NCBI RefSeq assembly: GCF_000017805.1
Contig: NC_009767.1
Span: forward strand, 5,190,001 to 5,254,000
Reading direction: 5' to 3'
Length of the DNA stretch: 64,000 bases
From: Roseiflexus castenholzii DSM 13941
Lineage (GTDB): Bacteria; Chloroflexota; Chloroflexia; Chloroflexales; Roseiflexaceae
In this document: positions 1 to 7,903 of the stretch, piece by piece
Position numbering within the stretch: the stretch's first letter is position 1
Layout: every line of letters begins with the position of its first letter
Translations under genes and position numbers: made by a program
Notes under the pieces: model-generated
Told to the model about the DNA's origin: nothing
Database searches by the model: none
Seen by the model: only the letters and a program-made list of their open reading frames with translations

Positions 1-134
1 AAACTGTCACGGCGGCGCTTGACCTGGATCCGGCGCTGATACCCCATGCGCTGATTACCGTTGGTTACGCCGCCGTCGAACCGGTCCGTCGGGAACGGTT
101 GCCGTTGGAAGCATTGATCGTTCGCTTTGACTGA
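1..134 (+). CDS. Nitroreductase-domain protein, C-terminal end (F420 cluster)
   Basis: Only the last 43 codons are in the window, ending with TGA at 132-134. The readable end includes PHALITVGYAAVEP followed by a short charged tail, which is how the nitroreductase fold usually ends (ALITxGYP-type motif). It sits 18 bp upstream of cofD in the same direction. In actinobacteria FbiB carries a C-terminal nitroreductase-like domain and sits next to cofD/fbiA, so an FbiB-like or stand-alone nitroreductase role in F420 metabolism is plausible. The fragment is too short to decide between them. Confidence 0.55.
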   Translation, partial: TVTAALDLDPALIPHALITVGYAAVEPVRRERLPLEALIVRFD

Positions 135-152
135 TTCCTGCGGGGTCTTCGT

Positions 153-1097
153 ATGATTGTCGTTCTGGCGGGAGGCGTCGGCGCCGCTCGTTTCCTCGAA
201 GGGTTGGTGCAGGTCGTATCGCCGGAGATGATTGCCGCAATCGTCAATACCGGCGACGATATGGTCTTCCACGGGTTACATGTATCCCCAGATATCGATA
301 TCGTGACGTATACCCTGGCCGGTATTGTCGATCCGGCGCAGGGTTGGGGGATTCGTGAGGATACTACCCATACCTTGTCAATGCTGGCGAGGCTTGGCGC
401 TGATACCTGGTTCAAACTTGGCGATCGCGACCTGGCAGTGCATATTCGTCGTACCGAGTTGCTGCGCGCAGGATGGACCCTCTCACAGGTGACGGATGCG
501 TTTCGATGTGCACTGAATGTCGGCATTCGGGTGTTGCCGATGAGTGATGATCCCGTGGCAACCGAGATTTTCACGCCAGCAGGGTGGCTGCATTTTCAAC
601 AGTATCTGGTGCAGCGCCGCGCCCGTGATGAGGTGCGAGGGGTGCGTTTCGTTGGCATCGAACAGGCGCGCCCGGCGCCGGGAGTGCTCGAAGCGCTGCA
701 TACGGCTGAAATGATTGTGATCGCCCCAAGCAATCCGGTCGTCAGTATTGGCACGATTTTGGCGGTGCCTGGCGTGCGTGATGCACTGATGGCATCGCCA
801 GCGCCAACTGTGGCGGTCAGTCCGATCATTGCCGGCGCGCCGGTCAAGGGACCAGCCGCGCCTCTCATGCGCGCCGTCGGGCTGGAGGTTTCAGTGCGCG
901 GTGTGGCCGCCTGCTACCGCGGCTTGATTGATGCGCTGGTCATCGATCAGGCGGATGCCAGCCTATCGGATGATATTCGATCATGGGGGATTGATGTGAT
1001 GGTGACCGATACCGTCATGCGTGGCCCTGCCGAGAAACGTCGCCTGGCGGAAGCAACGATCGCTGCTGCAAGAACTGCCGCGCGTCGCCGTTCGTAG
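153..1097 (+). CDS. cofD: 2-phospho-L-lactate transferase (coenzyme F420 biosynthesis)
   Basis: CofD/FbiA transfers the phospholactyl (or phosphoenolpyruvyl) group from its GDP-activated form to the deazaflavin Fo, making F420-0 in the cytoplasm. The 314-residue protein starts with the family signature VLAGGVGAARFLEGL and continues with NTGDD (about residues 32-36), HGLHVSPDIDIVTYTLAG and the WGIREDTTHTL segment, all typical of CofD. A mid-protein IAPSNPVVSIG motif and a C-terminal VTDTVM segment also match the family. Length is normal. cofC follows 246 bp downstream, separated by a MITE-like element. Confidence 0.93.
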   Translation: MIVVLAGGVGAARFLEGLVQVVSPEMIAAIVNTGDDMVFHGLHVSPDIDIVTYTLAGIVDPAQGWGIREDTTHTLSMLARLGADTWFKLGDRDLAVHIRRTELLRAGWTLSQVTDAFRCALNVGIRVLPMSDDPVATEIFTPAGWLHFQQYLVQRRARDEVRGVRFVGIEQARPAPGVLEALHTAEMIVIAPSNPVVSIGTILAVPGVRDALMASPAPTVAVSPIIAGAPVKGPAAPLMRAVGLEVSVRGVAACYRGLIDALVIDQADASLSDDIRSWGIDVMVTDTVMRGPAEKRRLAEATIAAARTAARRRS

Positions 1098-1132
1098 GAG
1101 TTGCTGACGCGCAGGTTGTATCTGCTCGCCTT

Positions 1133-1281
1133 ATACCAATGACCTGTGACCATCCGGCATGGTCGCCCCGATCAGCGCGAGGGGTCTTGCACGACCCGCG
1201 CAGATTCCTCGCTCCGCTCGGAATGACAAGTCGCTCCGCTCGGAATGACACGCATGCGGCATCTTCAATCGTCATTGGTAT
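1133..1281. mobile_element. MITE-like element, copy 1 (11-bp terminal inverted repeats)
   Basis: The 149-bp segment is bounded by perfect inverted repeats ATACCAATGAC (1133-1143) and GTCATTGGTAT (1271-1281). Inside the left end is a palindrome GACCAT-CCGGC-ATGGTC. A second, 127-bp copy with the same ends lies at 63006-63132. Copy 1 is longer by exactly 22 bp because the GCTCCGCTCGGAATGACA block is tandemly duplicated near 1208-1250. There is no coding capacity. It sits between cofD and cofC. A non-autonomous transposable element is the simplest reading. Confidence 0.7.
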
Positions 1282-1307
1282 GACCTGGCAACCGAAGCCA
1301 CAGCCGA

Positions 1308-1343
1308 GGGGTGTGAAGTTCGCAAGGGGTGTGAAGTTCGCAA
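1308..1343 (+). repeat. Perfect 18-bp tandem duplication abutting the cofC start
   Basis: The 18-mer GGGGTGTGAAGTTCGCAA occurs twice head to tail, at 1308-1325 and 1326-1343, and the next base begins the cofC ATG. The duplication therefore doubles the likely ribosome-binding region (GGGG) of cofC. Confidence 0.9.
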
Positions 1344-1976
1344 ATGGACCTCTACGCGATTGTTCCGGTCAAGGAGTTGCGTCATGCAAAGCAGCGCCTT
1401 GCGCATGCGCTCGATGCACACGAACGGCAGGAATTGTCGCTGGCGATGCTCGGCGATGTGCTGGCGGCACTATCACAATCGCAGGTGCGTCGGGTGACGG
1501 TGATCAGCAGGGATACAGCGGCATATCAAATAGCCACTGCTTATGGGGCCGTGATTGCTGTCGATCAGACGTCTGATCTCAACGCGGCGCTGTATCAGGC
1601 GGCTGTGGATGTGCCTGATGACGCTGCTATCCTGATCGTGCCCTCGGATGTTCCGCTTTTGAGGGCGGATGATGTGATGATGCTGGCAGCCCAACCCGGC
1701 GTGGCAATCACGCCAGCCCATGATGGTGGAACAAACCTGCTGCTGACGCCGGCTATCCGAGGATGGACGTTTCTGTTTGGTCCTGACAGTTTTGTTCGTC
1801 ATTGTGCAGAAGCGCGGCGGCGGGGGTGGACAGTGCATGTGGTGCGTCTGCCGCACCTTGAGCGAGACATCGATGAAGTTGACGATCTGGTCTGGCTGGC
1901 GCAGCAACCCGGACATACGGCGGCGCAGCGTCTGGCGCGGGAGTTTCTCATGCGCAAAGGAGCACGCATATGGTAA
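1344..1976 (+). CDS. cofC: 2-phospho-L-lactate guanylyltransferase
   Basis: CofC activates 2-phospholactate (or PEP) with GTP, giving the donor used by CofD. The 210-residue protein begins MDLYAIVPVKELRHAKQRL, the nucleotidyltransferase P-loop-like region of CofC (PxKxxxxAKxRL). It has a central LIVPSDVPLL motif (about residues 97-106), the metal-binding Asp segment, and a PAHDGGTNLLL motif near residue 124. Together with cofD this completes the F420-0 assembly step. The stop overlaps the start of the next gene by 7 bp, so the two are probably translationally coupled. Confidence 0.92.
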   Translation: MDLYAIVPVKELRHAKQRLAHALDAHERQELSLAMLGDVLAALSQSQVRRVTVISRDTAAYQIATAYGAVIAVDQTSDLNAALYQAAVDVPDDAAILIVPSDVPLLRADDVMMLAAQPGVAITPAHDGGTNLLLTPAIRGWTFLFGPDSFVRHCAEARRRGWTVHVVRLPHLERDIDEVDDLVWLAQQPGHTAAQRLAREFLMRKGARIW

Positions 1977-2959
1977 TCATCGGATATGCCGCAGCCCTGG
2001 AACAGTTTCATCCGAACGATCTACTGGCATACTGCCAGCTCGCCGAGCAACATGGCTTCAAGGGAGTAATGGCAGCGGATCATTTTCAGCCGTGGGTGCC
2101 ACAACAGGGGCACAGCGCCTTTGTCTGGAGTTGGATGGCCGCGCTCGGTGCAACAACGCGCACCCTGACGTTCGGTCCGGGTGTGACCTGCCCATCGTTC
2201 CGATACCATCCGGCGGTTGTGGCGCAGGCGGCTGCAACCCAGGCGGCGATGACTCCCGGTCGTTTCTGGTTGGGGTTGGGCAGCGGCGAGGCGCTGAATG
2301 AACATGTCGTGGGTGGTGTCTGGCCCGAACCGCATATCCGTCTTCAGATGCTTCAGGAAGCGGTCAGCATTATTAAGAAACTGTTCACCGGCAAAGTTGC
2401 CCGGCACGACGATGGGAAATACTTCAAAATGGAGCGGGTTCGTCTCTGGACATTGCCGCCGGATCCGCCACCGATCTACATTGCGACGGCTGGACCGGTG
2501 ACCGCCGAATGGACCGGAAGAGCGTGCGATGGGATTATCACGCCTGGCGCCAGCCCCGATAAATTGCGGATGCTGCTAGGGAAATTCGAGGAGGGCGCGC
2601 GGAAAGCGGGGAAAGACCCTGCGCGAATGCCGAAACTGCTTCAGTTGCACATGTCGTGGGCGGAAACCGCTGAAGAGGCTATGCAGAACGCACTGACCGA
2701 ATGGCCCAACGGTGGCATGCCCTTCCCCAAGCAGGATATTCGCAACCCGGAAGATTTCGCCGAAATTGCCAAACTGGTGCGACCAGAACACTTCAAGAAC
2801 CGGATGTTGATCTCATCCGATCTCGATGAACATCGCGCATACATTCAGCAGTTCATCGATCTGGGATTTGACGAGATTCATGTGCACAACGTTGGTCGCA
2901 ATCAGGAGCAGTTCATCAAAGCGTTCAGCGAACAGGTCATTCCACGTCTCAAAGCATAA
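1970..2959 (+). CDS. LLM-class F420-dependent oxidoreductase (F420-G6PDH-like family)
   Basis: This 329-residue protein belongs to the luciferase-like monooxygenase fold and most resembles the F420-dependent glucose-6-phosphate dehydrogenase-like group. Visible motifs are the N-terminal YAAALEQFHP strand, MAADHFQPWVPQQGHSAFVWSWMAALGATT (the DHF/W region that binds deazaflavin), TFGPGVTCPSFRYHPAVVAQAAATQ, and GRFWLGLGSGEALNEHVVGG. The substrate cannot be told from sequence. Overlap with cofC and clustering with cofD support use of F420 rather than FMN. Confidence 0.85.
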   Translation: MVIIGYAAALEQFHPNDLLAYCQLAEQHGFKGVMAADHFQPWVPQQGHSAFVWSWMAALGATTRTLTFGPGVTCPSFRYHPAVVAQAAATQAAMTPGRFWLGLGSGEALNEHVVGGVWPEPHIRLQMLQEAVSIIKKLFTGKVARHDDGKYFKMERVRLWTLPPDPPPIYIATAGPVTAEWTGRACDGIITPGASPDKLRMLLGKFEEGARKAGKDPARMPKLLQLHMSWAETAEEAMQNALTEWPNGGMPFPKQDIRNPEDFAEIAKLVRPEHFKNRMLISSDLDEHRAYIQQFIDLGFDEIHVHNVGRNQEQFIKAFSEQVIPRLKA

Positions 2960-2970
2960 CGGAGCGCGAC

Positions 2971-3387
2971 ATGAATCATCGTGCCATTCAGGTTGCTGCG
3001 ATCCCGGAGTCGCACCGCGATCTCCTCGAACGACCGTTGATCATGATCCTGGCGACAACCCTGCCCGATACTACACCGCAGGCGACGCCGGTCTGGTTTC
3101 ATTTTGAAGATGGGTATATCTACCTGAATACTGCCGTTGGTCGGCTGAAGGATCGCGCGATCCGCGCGAATCCGTATGTGGCGCTGGTGGTGGTGGACCC
3201 GGATAATAGCTACCGTTACATTCAGATTCGCGGGCCGGTCGTCGAGATCAACGAAGAACAAGGACGCGCGCACATCGACTATCTGGCGCGGCGGTATACC
3301 GGTGCGGAGCGGTTTACGTCGAACCCGCCGGATCAGCAGCGGGTTCGGTTCAAGGTTGCGCCGGAGAAGGTCAATGTGATGGGGTGA
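2971..3387 (+). CDS. PPOX-class (split-barrel) F420-dependent protein
   Basis: The 138-residue protein has the pyridoxamine-5-phosphate-oxidase-like split barrel: RPLIMILATTLPDTTPQATPVWFHFEDGYIYLNTAVGRLKDRAIRANPYVAL matches the Rv1155-type group (ATxxxDGxPxxxPVWF then NTxxxRxKxRNL). These small proteins bind F420 or FMN and reduce varied substrates. It starts 11 bp after the LLM gene with a CGGAG site upstream, so it is the last gene of the F420 run. The substrate is unknown. Confidence 0.82.
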   Translation: MNHRAIQVAAIPESHRDLLERPLIMILATTLPDTTPQATPVWFHFEDGYIYLNTAVGRLKDRAIRANPYVALVVVDPDNSYRYIQIRGPVVEINEEQGRAHIDYLARRYTGAERFTSNPPDQQRVRFKVAPEKVNVMG

Positions 3388-3419
3388 GGCGCCATGATCG
3401 GCGGCTACATTTGGGCGGG

Positions 3420-3925
3420 CAGGGCTCAGCCCCTGCCCATGGGCGTCGGGGCAGGGCGCAGCCCCTGCCTATGGGTGTCGGGGCAGGGCTCAGACCTGCC
3501 TATGGGTGTCGGGGCAGGGCGCAGACCCTGCCTATGGGCGTCGGGGCAGGGTCTGCGCCCTGCCTATGGGCGTCGGGGCAGGTCTCTCAGTCCCTGCCCA
3601 TGGGCGTTGGGGCAGGGCTCAGACCTGCCCATGGGCGTTGGGGCAGGGCTCAGACCTGCCCATGGGCGTTGGGGCAGGTCTCTCAGTCCCTGCCCATGGG
3701 CGTTGGGGCAGGTCTCTCAGTCCCTGCCCATGGGCGTTGAGGGCAGGTCTCAGACCTGCCCATGGGCGTTGGGGGCAGGTCTCAGACCTGCCCATGGGCG
3801 TTGGGGGCAGGTCTCAGACCTGCCCATGGGCGTTGGGGGCAGGTCTCTCAGTCCCTGCCCATAGGCGTCGGGGCAGGTCTCTCAGTCCCTGCCCATAGGC
3901 GTCGGGGCAGGTCTCAGACCTGCCC
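3420..3925. repeat. Palindromic tandem array, 15 units of 31-34 bp
   Basis: Fifteen head-to-tail units carry the invariant core CCTGCCCATGGGCGT(T/C)GGGG. There are two sub-types. One has GGCAGGTCTCAGACCTGCC, a perfect inverted repeat; the other has TCTCTCAGTCCCTG. The units contain no stop codon in several frames, so long spurious ORFs run through them. The array fills the space between the convergent F420-cluster and molybdenum-enzyme genes, and its right edge lies inside the 3' end of the latter. Each transcribed unit could fold into a hairpin. Confidence 0.9.
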
Positions 3926-6200
3926 CAACTTGTATTGCCCGCCACAGCATTTCTGCGCGAATGGGAATCTCGGTGACGCGCACGCCGGTGGCATCGCGGA
4001 TGGCATTGGCAATCGCTGCTGCGCCAGCCGTGATCGGCGGCTCACCGACACCGCGTGCGCCGAAGGGACCATGCGGCGAGGGATTTTCAACCAGAACTGT
4101 CTCGATATCTGGGACCTGATCGAACGCCGGCAGGTTGTAGTCCATGAAACTGGCAGTCAGCAACTGACCGTACTCGTCGTATACCATTGCTTCGTACAAT
4201 CCCCAGCCAATGCCTTGTACCGAGCCGCCATGGATCTGACCGGCAACCATCGTCGGATTGAGGGCAAATCCGACATCCTGAATGGCAACGTACTGTTTTA
4301 ACGTCACCTGTCCAGTCTCGGGATCGACATGCACCTTCGCCAGATGGGCCACGAAACCGGGTGCATTTTCTGAAACGGCGGCGCTGCCCTCGGCAACGAT
4401 CGGTCCTGGTCCGCCAGCCTTGCTCTCGGCAATGGCGGCCAGTTCGCCAATCGAGATCGCTTTGTCGGGGAAGCCTTTGACGCTCACCATGCCGTTCCGA
4501 AGTTCGAGGTCGGCGGCGCTGGCTTCGAAGTGGTCTGCCGCTACATGGAACAATTTCTCGCGCACGGCGCGCGCTGCACTCGCAACCGCCCCCGCTACGC
4601 TGTAGGTTGTCTGGCTGCCGCCAGACGGACCGGCAAAGGGACCGCTGCGCGTATCGCCTTGAATCAGTTCCACCTGTTCGGGCGGAATATTGAGAATCTC
4701 GGCAGCCACCAGCACAAGCGACGAATTGACGCCGGAAATATCGACCGATCCAACGTGGACGCGCACAGTCCCATCGGTATCGACGCGGCAGACAGAAGCA
4801 GCGGGTGACATGCCACAGGGCCATCCGCCAACGGCAATGCCGACACCCTCGTTGGGACCGACCTCTCGATCCTTCCATGCGGGATGGTCGCGTAGCCGCT
4901 CAAGCACCAGTCTCAGCCCAATAGGGGGCCAGGGATCGTTATTGCCCATCGGATCGCCGGTTTCGGCAGCGTTTTGCAGCCGAAATGCGAGCGGATCGCG
5001 CCCGAGCGCGCGGGCAATATCGTCGATGGTCGACTCGATGGCAAAGGTGGCGGTTGGTGCTCCAGGAGCGCGGTAGGCGCCTGCCTGTGGTTTGTGCGTC
5101 AGCACCTCATAACAATCTATCTTCACATTTGGGCACTTATAATAGCCGCCGAGCAGAATGCTGACGATACCTCCCAGGGTAAAGGGAAAGACGCCATTGT
5201 CCATCAACACCCGCGCCTGGATTGCCGTCAGTGCGCCGTCGGCGCGCGCGCCAACCTTCAGTTCCACGATTGCTGCTGGCGAAGGCGTTGTTGAAAGAAA
5301 ATCCTCAGTGCGGGTGAGCACAAGACGCACCGGACGTTTGACGGTCACAGCAAGAGCGGCGACCAGCGGATCGATAATACCGTACTTGGCGCCAAAACCG
5401 CCGCCAATCGTCATGGGCACGACGCGCACCTTATGCCGGGGCAGCGACAGGAGACGCGCTACTTCGTCGCGCACGCTAAACTGACCCTGTGTGCTGGCGT
5501 ACACGGTCACGCCGCCACGGTATGGGTCTGGCTCAGCAACCGACGCATGCGGCTCCAGATAACCCTGGTGCACCATCGGGGTGCAGTAGACCCGTTCGAT
5601 GATCACATCGGCTTCTGTGAAGCCGCGCTCGACGTCGCCGCGCGCAAAATGCACCTCGTCGTGAATATTCGAGGGTGCGCCGGTTGTTTCCTGTTCGCCT
5701 TTGTCGACCGCAGCGTGGGCTGCGGTCAGGTCGGCGCCTTCTTTCGGCAACCCTTCGGTCCAGATGACCGGCGCATCGGGACTGGCGGCTTTGCGCACAT
5801 CTACGACAGGCGGCAGCGGCTCATACTCGACGACCACGCGATCGGCGGCATCACGCGCCGCTGTCTCGGTTTCACCGACGACCGCCACAACCGGTTGCCC
5901 GCGCCAGAGCACACGATCCTTTGCCAGCACGGCACTGTGGCGCGAATTAACGGCACGATCGCGCGTTGGCAGGTCATCGGCGGTCAGCACCGCAACAACA
6001 CCCGGCATTGCCCGCGCAGCGCTGGCATCGATCGAAACAATGCGCGCATGCGCATACGGGCTTAACACCAGGCATGCGTGCAGCATACCGGAGATCTTCA
6101 GATCGCCAGCGTACTTCGCATTGCCGGTTACCTTTTCCAACCCTTCGATCAGGCGATGCCCCTTGCCCAGGTAGCGAAACGTTGATCCATTGTGAGACAC
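3882..6200 (-). CDS. Xanthine dehydrogenase-family molybdopterin-binding subunit
   Basis: The 772-residue protein is the large molybdenum-cofactor subunit of the xanthine oxidase/aldehyde oxidoreductase family. The N-terminal a/b-hammerhead domain (GKGHRLIEGLEKVTGNAKYAGD) is followed by MTIGGGFGAKYG and GAYRAPGAPTA. The GARGVGEPPITAGAAAIANA motif near the C-terminus holds the catalytic glutamate. It lacks the AYxCSFR loop of form I CO dehydrogenase, so CO oxidation is unlikely. Start is GTG behind GAGGAAG. No FAD or 2Fe-2S subunit gene is adjacent. The last 15 or so codons (VGAGLRPAPTPMGRD) are read from the repeat array, so the native C-terminus has been replaced or extended. Confidence 0.9.
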   Translation of the reverse strand: MSHNGSTFRYLGKGHRLIEGLEKVTGNAKYAGDLKISGMLHACLVLSPYAHARIVSIDASAARAMPGVVAVLTADDLPTRDRAVNSRHSAVLAKDRVLWRGQPVVAVVGETETAARDAADRVVVEYEPLPPVVDVRKAASPDAPVIWTEGLPKEGADLTAAHAAVDKGEQETTGAPSNIHDEVHFARGDVERGFTEADVIIERVYCTPMVHQGYLEPHASVAEPDPYRGGVTVYASTQGQFSVRDEVARLLSLPRHKVRVVPMTIGGGFGAKYGIIDPLVAALAVTVKRPVRLVLTRTEDFLSTTPSPAAIVELKVGARADGALTAIQARVLMDNGVFPFTLGGIVSILLGGYYKCPNVKIDCYEVLTHKPQAGAYRAPGAPTATFAIESTIDDIARALGRDPLAFRLQNAAETGDPMGNNDPWPPIGLRLVLERLRDHPAWKDREVGPNEGVGIAVGGWPCGMSPAASVCRVDTDGTVRVHVGSVDISGVNSSLVLVAAEILNIPPEQVELIQGDTRSGPFAGPSGGSQTTYSVAGAVASAARAVREKLFHVAADHFEASAADLELRNGMVSVKGFPDKAISIGELAAIAESKAGGPGPIVAEGSAAVSENAPGFVAHLAKVHVDPETGQVTLKQYVAIQDVGFALNPTMVAGQIHGGSVQGIGWGLYEAMVYDEYGQLLTASFMDYNLPAFDQVPDIETVLVENPSPHGPFGARGVGEPPITAGAAAIANAIRDATGVRVTEIPIRAEMLWRAIQVGAGLRPAPTPMGRD

Positions 6201-6212
6201 AGGCTTCCTCGC

Positions 6213-6509
6213 TTATGACGCTTCTTCAAAGATGGCACGGACGCGAAACATTCCATCCTGTTGTTCGGGAGCGTTTGCCAGCGCCTGTTCGCGCGGCAGT
6301 GACGGACGCACCTCATCCTCGCGCATCACATTGATCAGATCGGTCACCTGCGCAGTTGGTGGAACAGCGCTGACATCGATCTGCTGCAACATCTGAAAAT
6401 GATCAAGAATCTTCGACAATTGATCGCGCATATGCTCCAGTTCATCTGGCGAAAGGCGCAGACGCGCCAGGCGTGCGACGTGCTCCACATCTTCCATGGT
6501 CAGCAACAT
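6213..6509 (-). CDS. gatC: Asp-tRNA(Asn)/Glu-tRNA(Gln) amidotransferase subunit C
   Basis: GatC is the small stabilising subunit of the GatCAB complex that amidates misacylated Glu-tRNA(Gln) or Asp-tRNA(Asn). The 98-residue protein shows the family hallmark MEDVEHVARLARLRLSPDEL near the N-terminus and MREDEVRPSLPREQALANAP in the second half, followed by the usual FRVRAIFEE end. Start ATG at 6509 follows AGGAGGGAGGACC; an internal ATG four codons later is an alternative. gatA and gatB are not in the window. Confidence 0.92.
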   Translation of the reverse strand: MLLTMEDVEHVARLARLRLSPDELEHMRDQLSKILDHFQMLQQIDVSAVPPTAQVTDLINVMREDEVRPSLPREQALANAPEQQDGMFRVRAIFEEAS

Positions 6510-6529
6510 GTCATGGTCCTCCCTCCTTC

Positions 6530-7885
6530 TTATGGTGTTGCAGTCGGCGTTGGCGTTTCGCCCGGCGTCGGTGCTGGTGTGCCAGGCGATGCCGTTGGTT
6601 GAGATTCGTTCTCAATCGTTAATGTCGGCCCCGGCGTCACCGTTGGCGGCAGGCGCAGCGTCACGAAGACGCGCGGCGCCGGCGCTGCCAGCGTCACTCC
6701 TTCGGGGAGTGTAAAGGTTGGTTCGAGTTCATATGTTCCCGGTCCCAACCCACGGACATTGACCACGCCAAGCAGTTGAGTGCTGGACAATGCCTCGAGT
6801 TGCGCAGATGTGCCTGTCAGGGCGACAGAGACCACGTTCGGACTGAGTGACGCCAGCATCCCTTCGCTTATCCCGATCATCTGAACCGATGCCGGTACTG
6901 TGACCTGAAATGGACGGTTGATCGGCGCAATGCGGATCGTCACGAGCGCCTCCGTCGGCTCGCCGAAGCGGAGTTGCGTACCGCGTGGCGCAATGAGCGA
7001 CACTGTACGGGTGAAGGTTTGAGCGGCGCCGGTAACGTCCACATCGGCGGTTAGAACATTCTCTGCGTCATCGAGCGGTCCTGAACTACCGGTCAGCGTG
7101 ACGAGCAATGGCGACACCTCGACCCCGGCGACCACGTACCCGCTGGCGGGGAATCCGGTGATCGACGGCACAACCGGCACGCGCTTGAGTCCGACGCTGG
7201 AAATGATCGGCACCAGAATATCGGCAGTGGCCGGCTCAACCGTCACGCCAGCTACCGGTTGTCCGTTGGCATCGACCGGTTCGAGCGTTCGTGGAGAATT
7301 ATAATTTGCCGTCAGGCGGTCAATGTCGACGCGCGCGCGCACCGCAGCCACACGTGTCACTCGTCCCTGTGGTCCGCGCACTGTCACGGCCGTCAATGGC
7401 TGCCCACGCGATGTCACCTGCGGTGCGCGCGCCTCAAAGCCAAAAGGGACGACACCGGTGGTTTCAACCGTCAGCGCAACGGTTTGGGTGATTTCCTGAT
7501 CCAGCCGGATGAGCAGATATTCAGGTTCAACGGCGGTGCGCAGGCGGAGTGAGCGGGTGGTGACGACATTGACCGGTACGTTGTGCTCGCCTGGTCCGCG
7601 CCCGGTAAGATCGACGAAAGGGCGCAGATCGCTGATGCGCACATTATTCAGGGTTTCATCGTCTGCCAGGACGGTCAGATCGACCTCTGGGCGCTGCGCG
7701 CGGGGCAGTCCTTCCTTATCGATCACGATCAATCCTGGCGCCAGACCTTCGATGTCTACCGGGATATTTTCATACGCAATCGACCGATCAGGATTCTGAG
7801 TATACGAGACGAACACCCACAGCGTAAATGCCAGGATCAAAGCCAGCAGAAAGCGCAGGGCTGAAGTATTCAGGAAATCCACCAC
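6530..7885 (-). CDS. YbbR-domain protein (CdaR-like regulator of diadenylate cyclase)
   Basis: The 451-residue protein has one N-terminal membrane helix (about residues 7-28, LRFLLALILAFTLWVFV) and an extracytoplasmic portion of three to four YbbR-type beta repeats, recognisable by repeated VxVxGP/LTGxxxxL segments and ADVDVTGA. The C-terminus ends in a Pro/Thr-rich tail (TPAPTPGETPTPTATP). In Firmicutes CdaR binds and modulates CdaA. Here the gene lies 18 bp downstream of cdaA in the same direction, which supports that role. Start GTG at 7885 has AAGGG upstream. Confidence 0.85.
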   Translation of the reverse strand: MVDFLNTSALRFLLALILAFTLWVFVSYTQNPDRSIAYENIPVDIEGLAPGLIVIDKEGLPRAQRPEVDLTVLADDETLNNVRISDLRPFVDLTGRGPGEHNVPVNVVTTRSLRLRTAVEPEYLLIRLDQEITQTVALTVETTGVVPFGFEARAPQVTSRGQPLTAVTVRGPQGRVTRVAAVRARVDIDRLTANYNSPRTLEPVDANGQPVAGVTVEPATADILVPIISSVGLKRVPVVPSITGFPASGYVVAGVEVSPLLVTLTGSSGPLDDAENVLTADVDVTGAAQTFTRTVSLIAPRGTQLRFGEPTEALVTIRIAPINRPFQVTVPASVQMIGISEGMLASLSPNVVSVALTGTSAQLEALSSTQLLGVVNVRGLGPGTYELEPTFTLPEGVTLAAPAPRVFVTLRLPPTVTPGPTLTIENESQPTASPGTPAPTPGETPTPTATP

Positions 7886-7903
7886 GATAACCCTTCGAGC
7901 GGT

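Noticed and set aside
3384..4301. Several Gly/Pro-rich ORFs through the 3.4-kb repeats
   Set aside because: They exist because repeat units lack stops in several frames; no ribosome site or conserved sequence.
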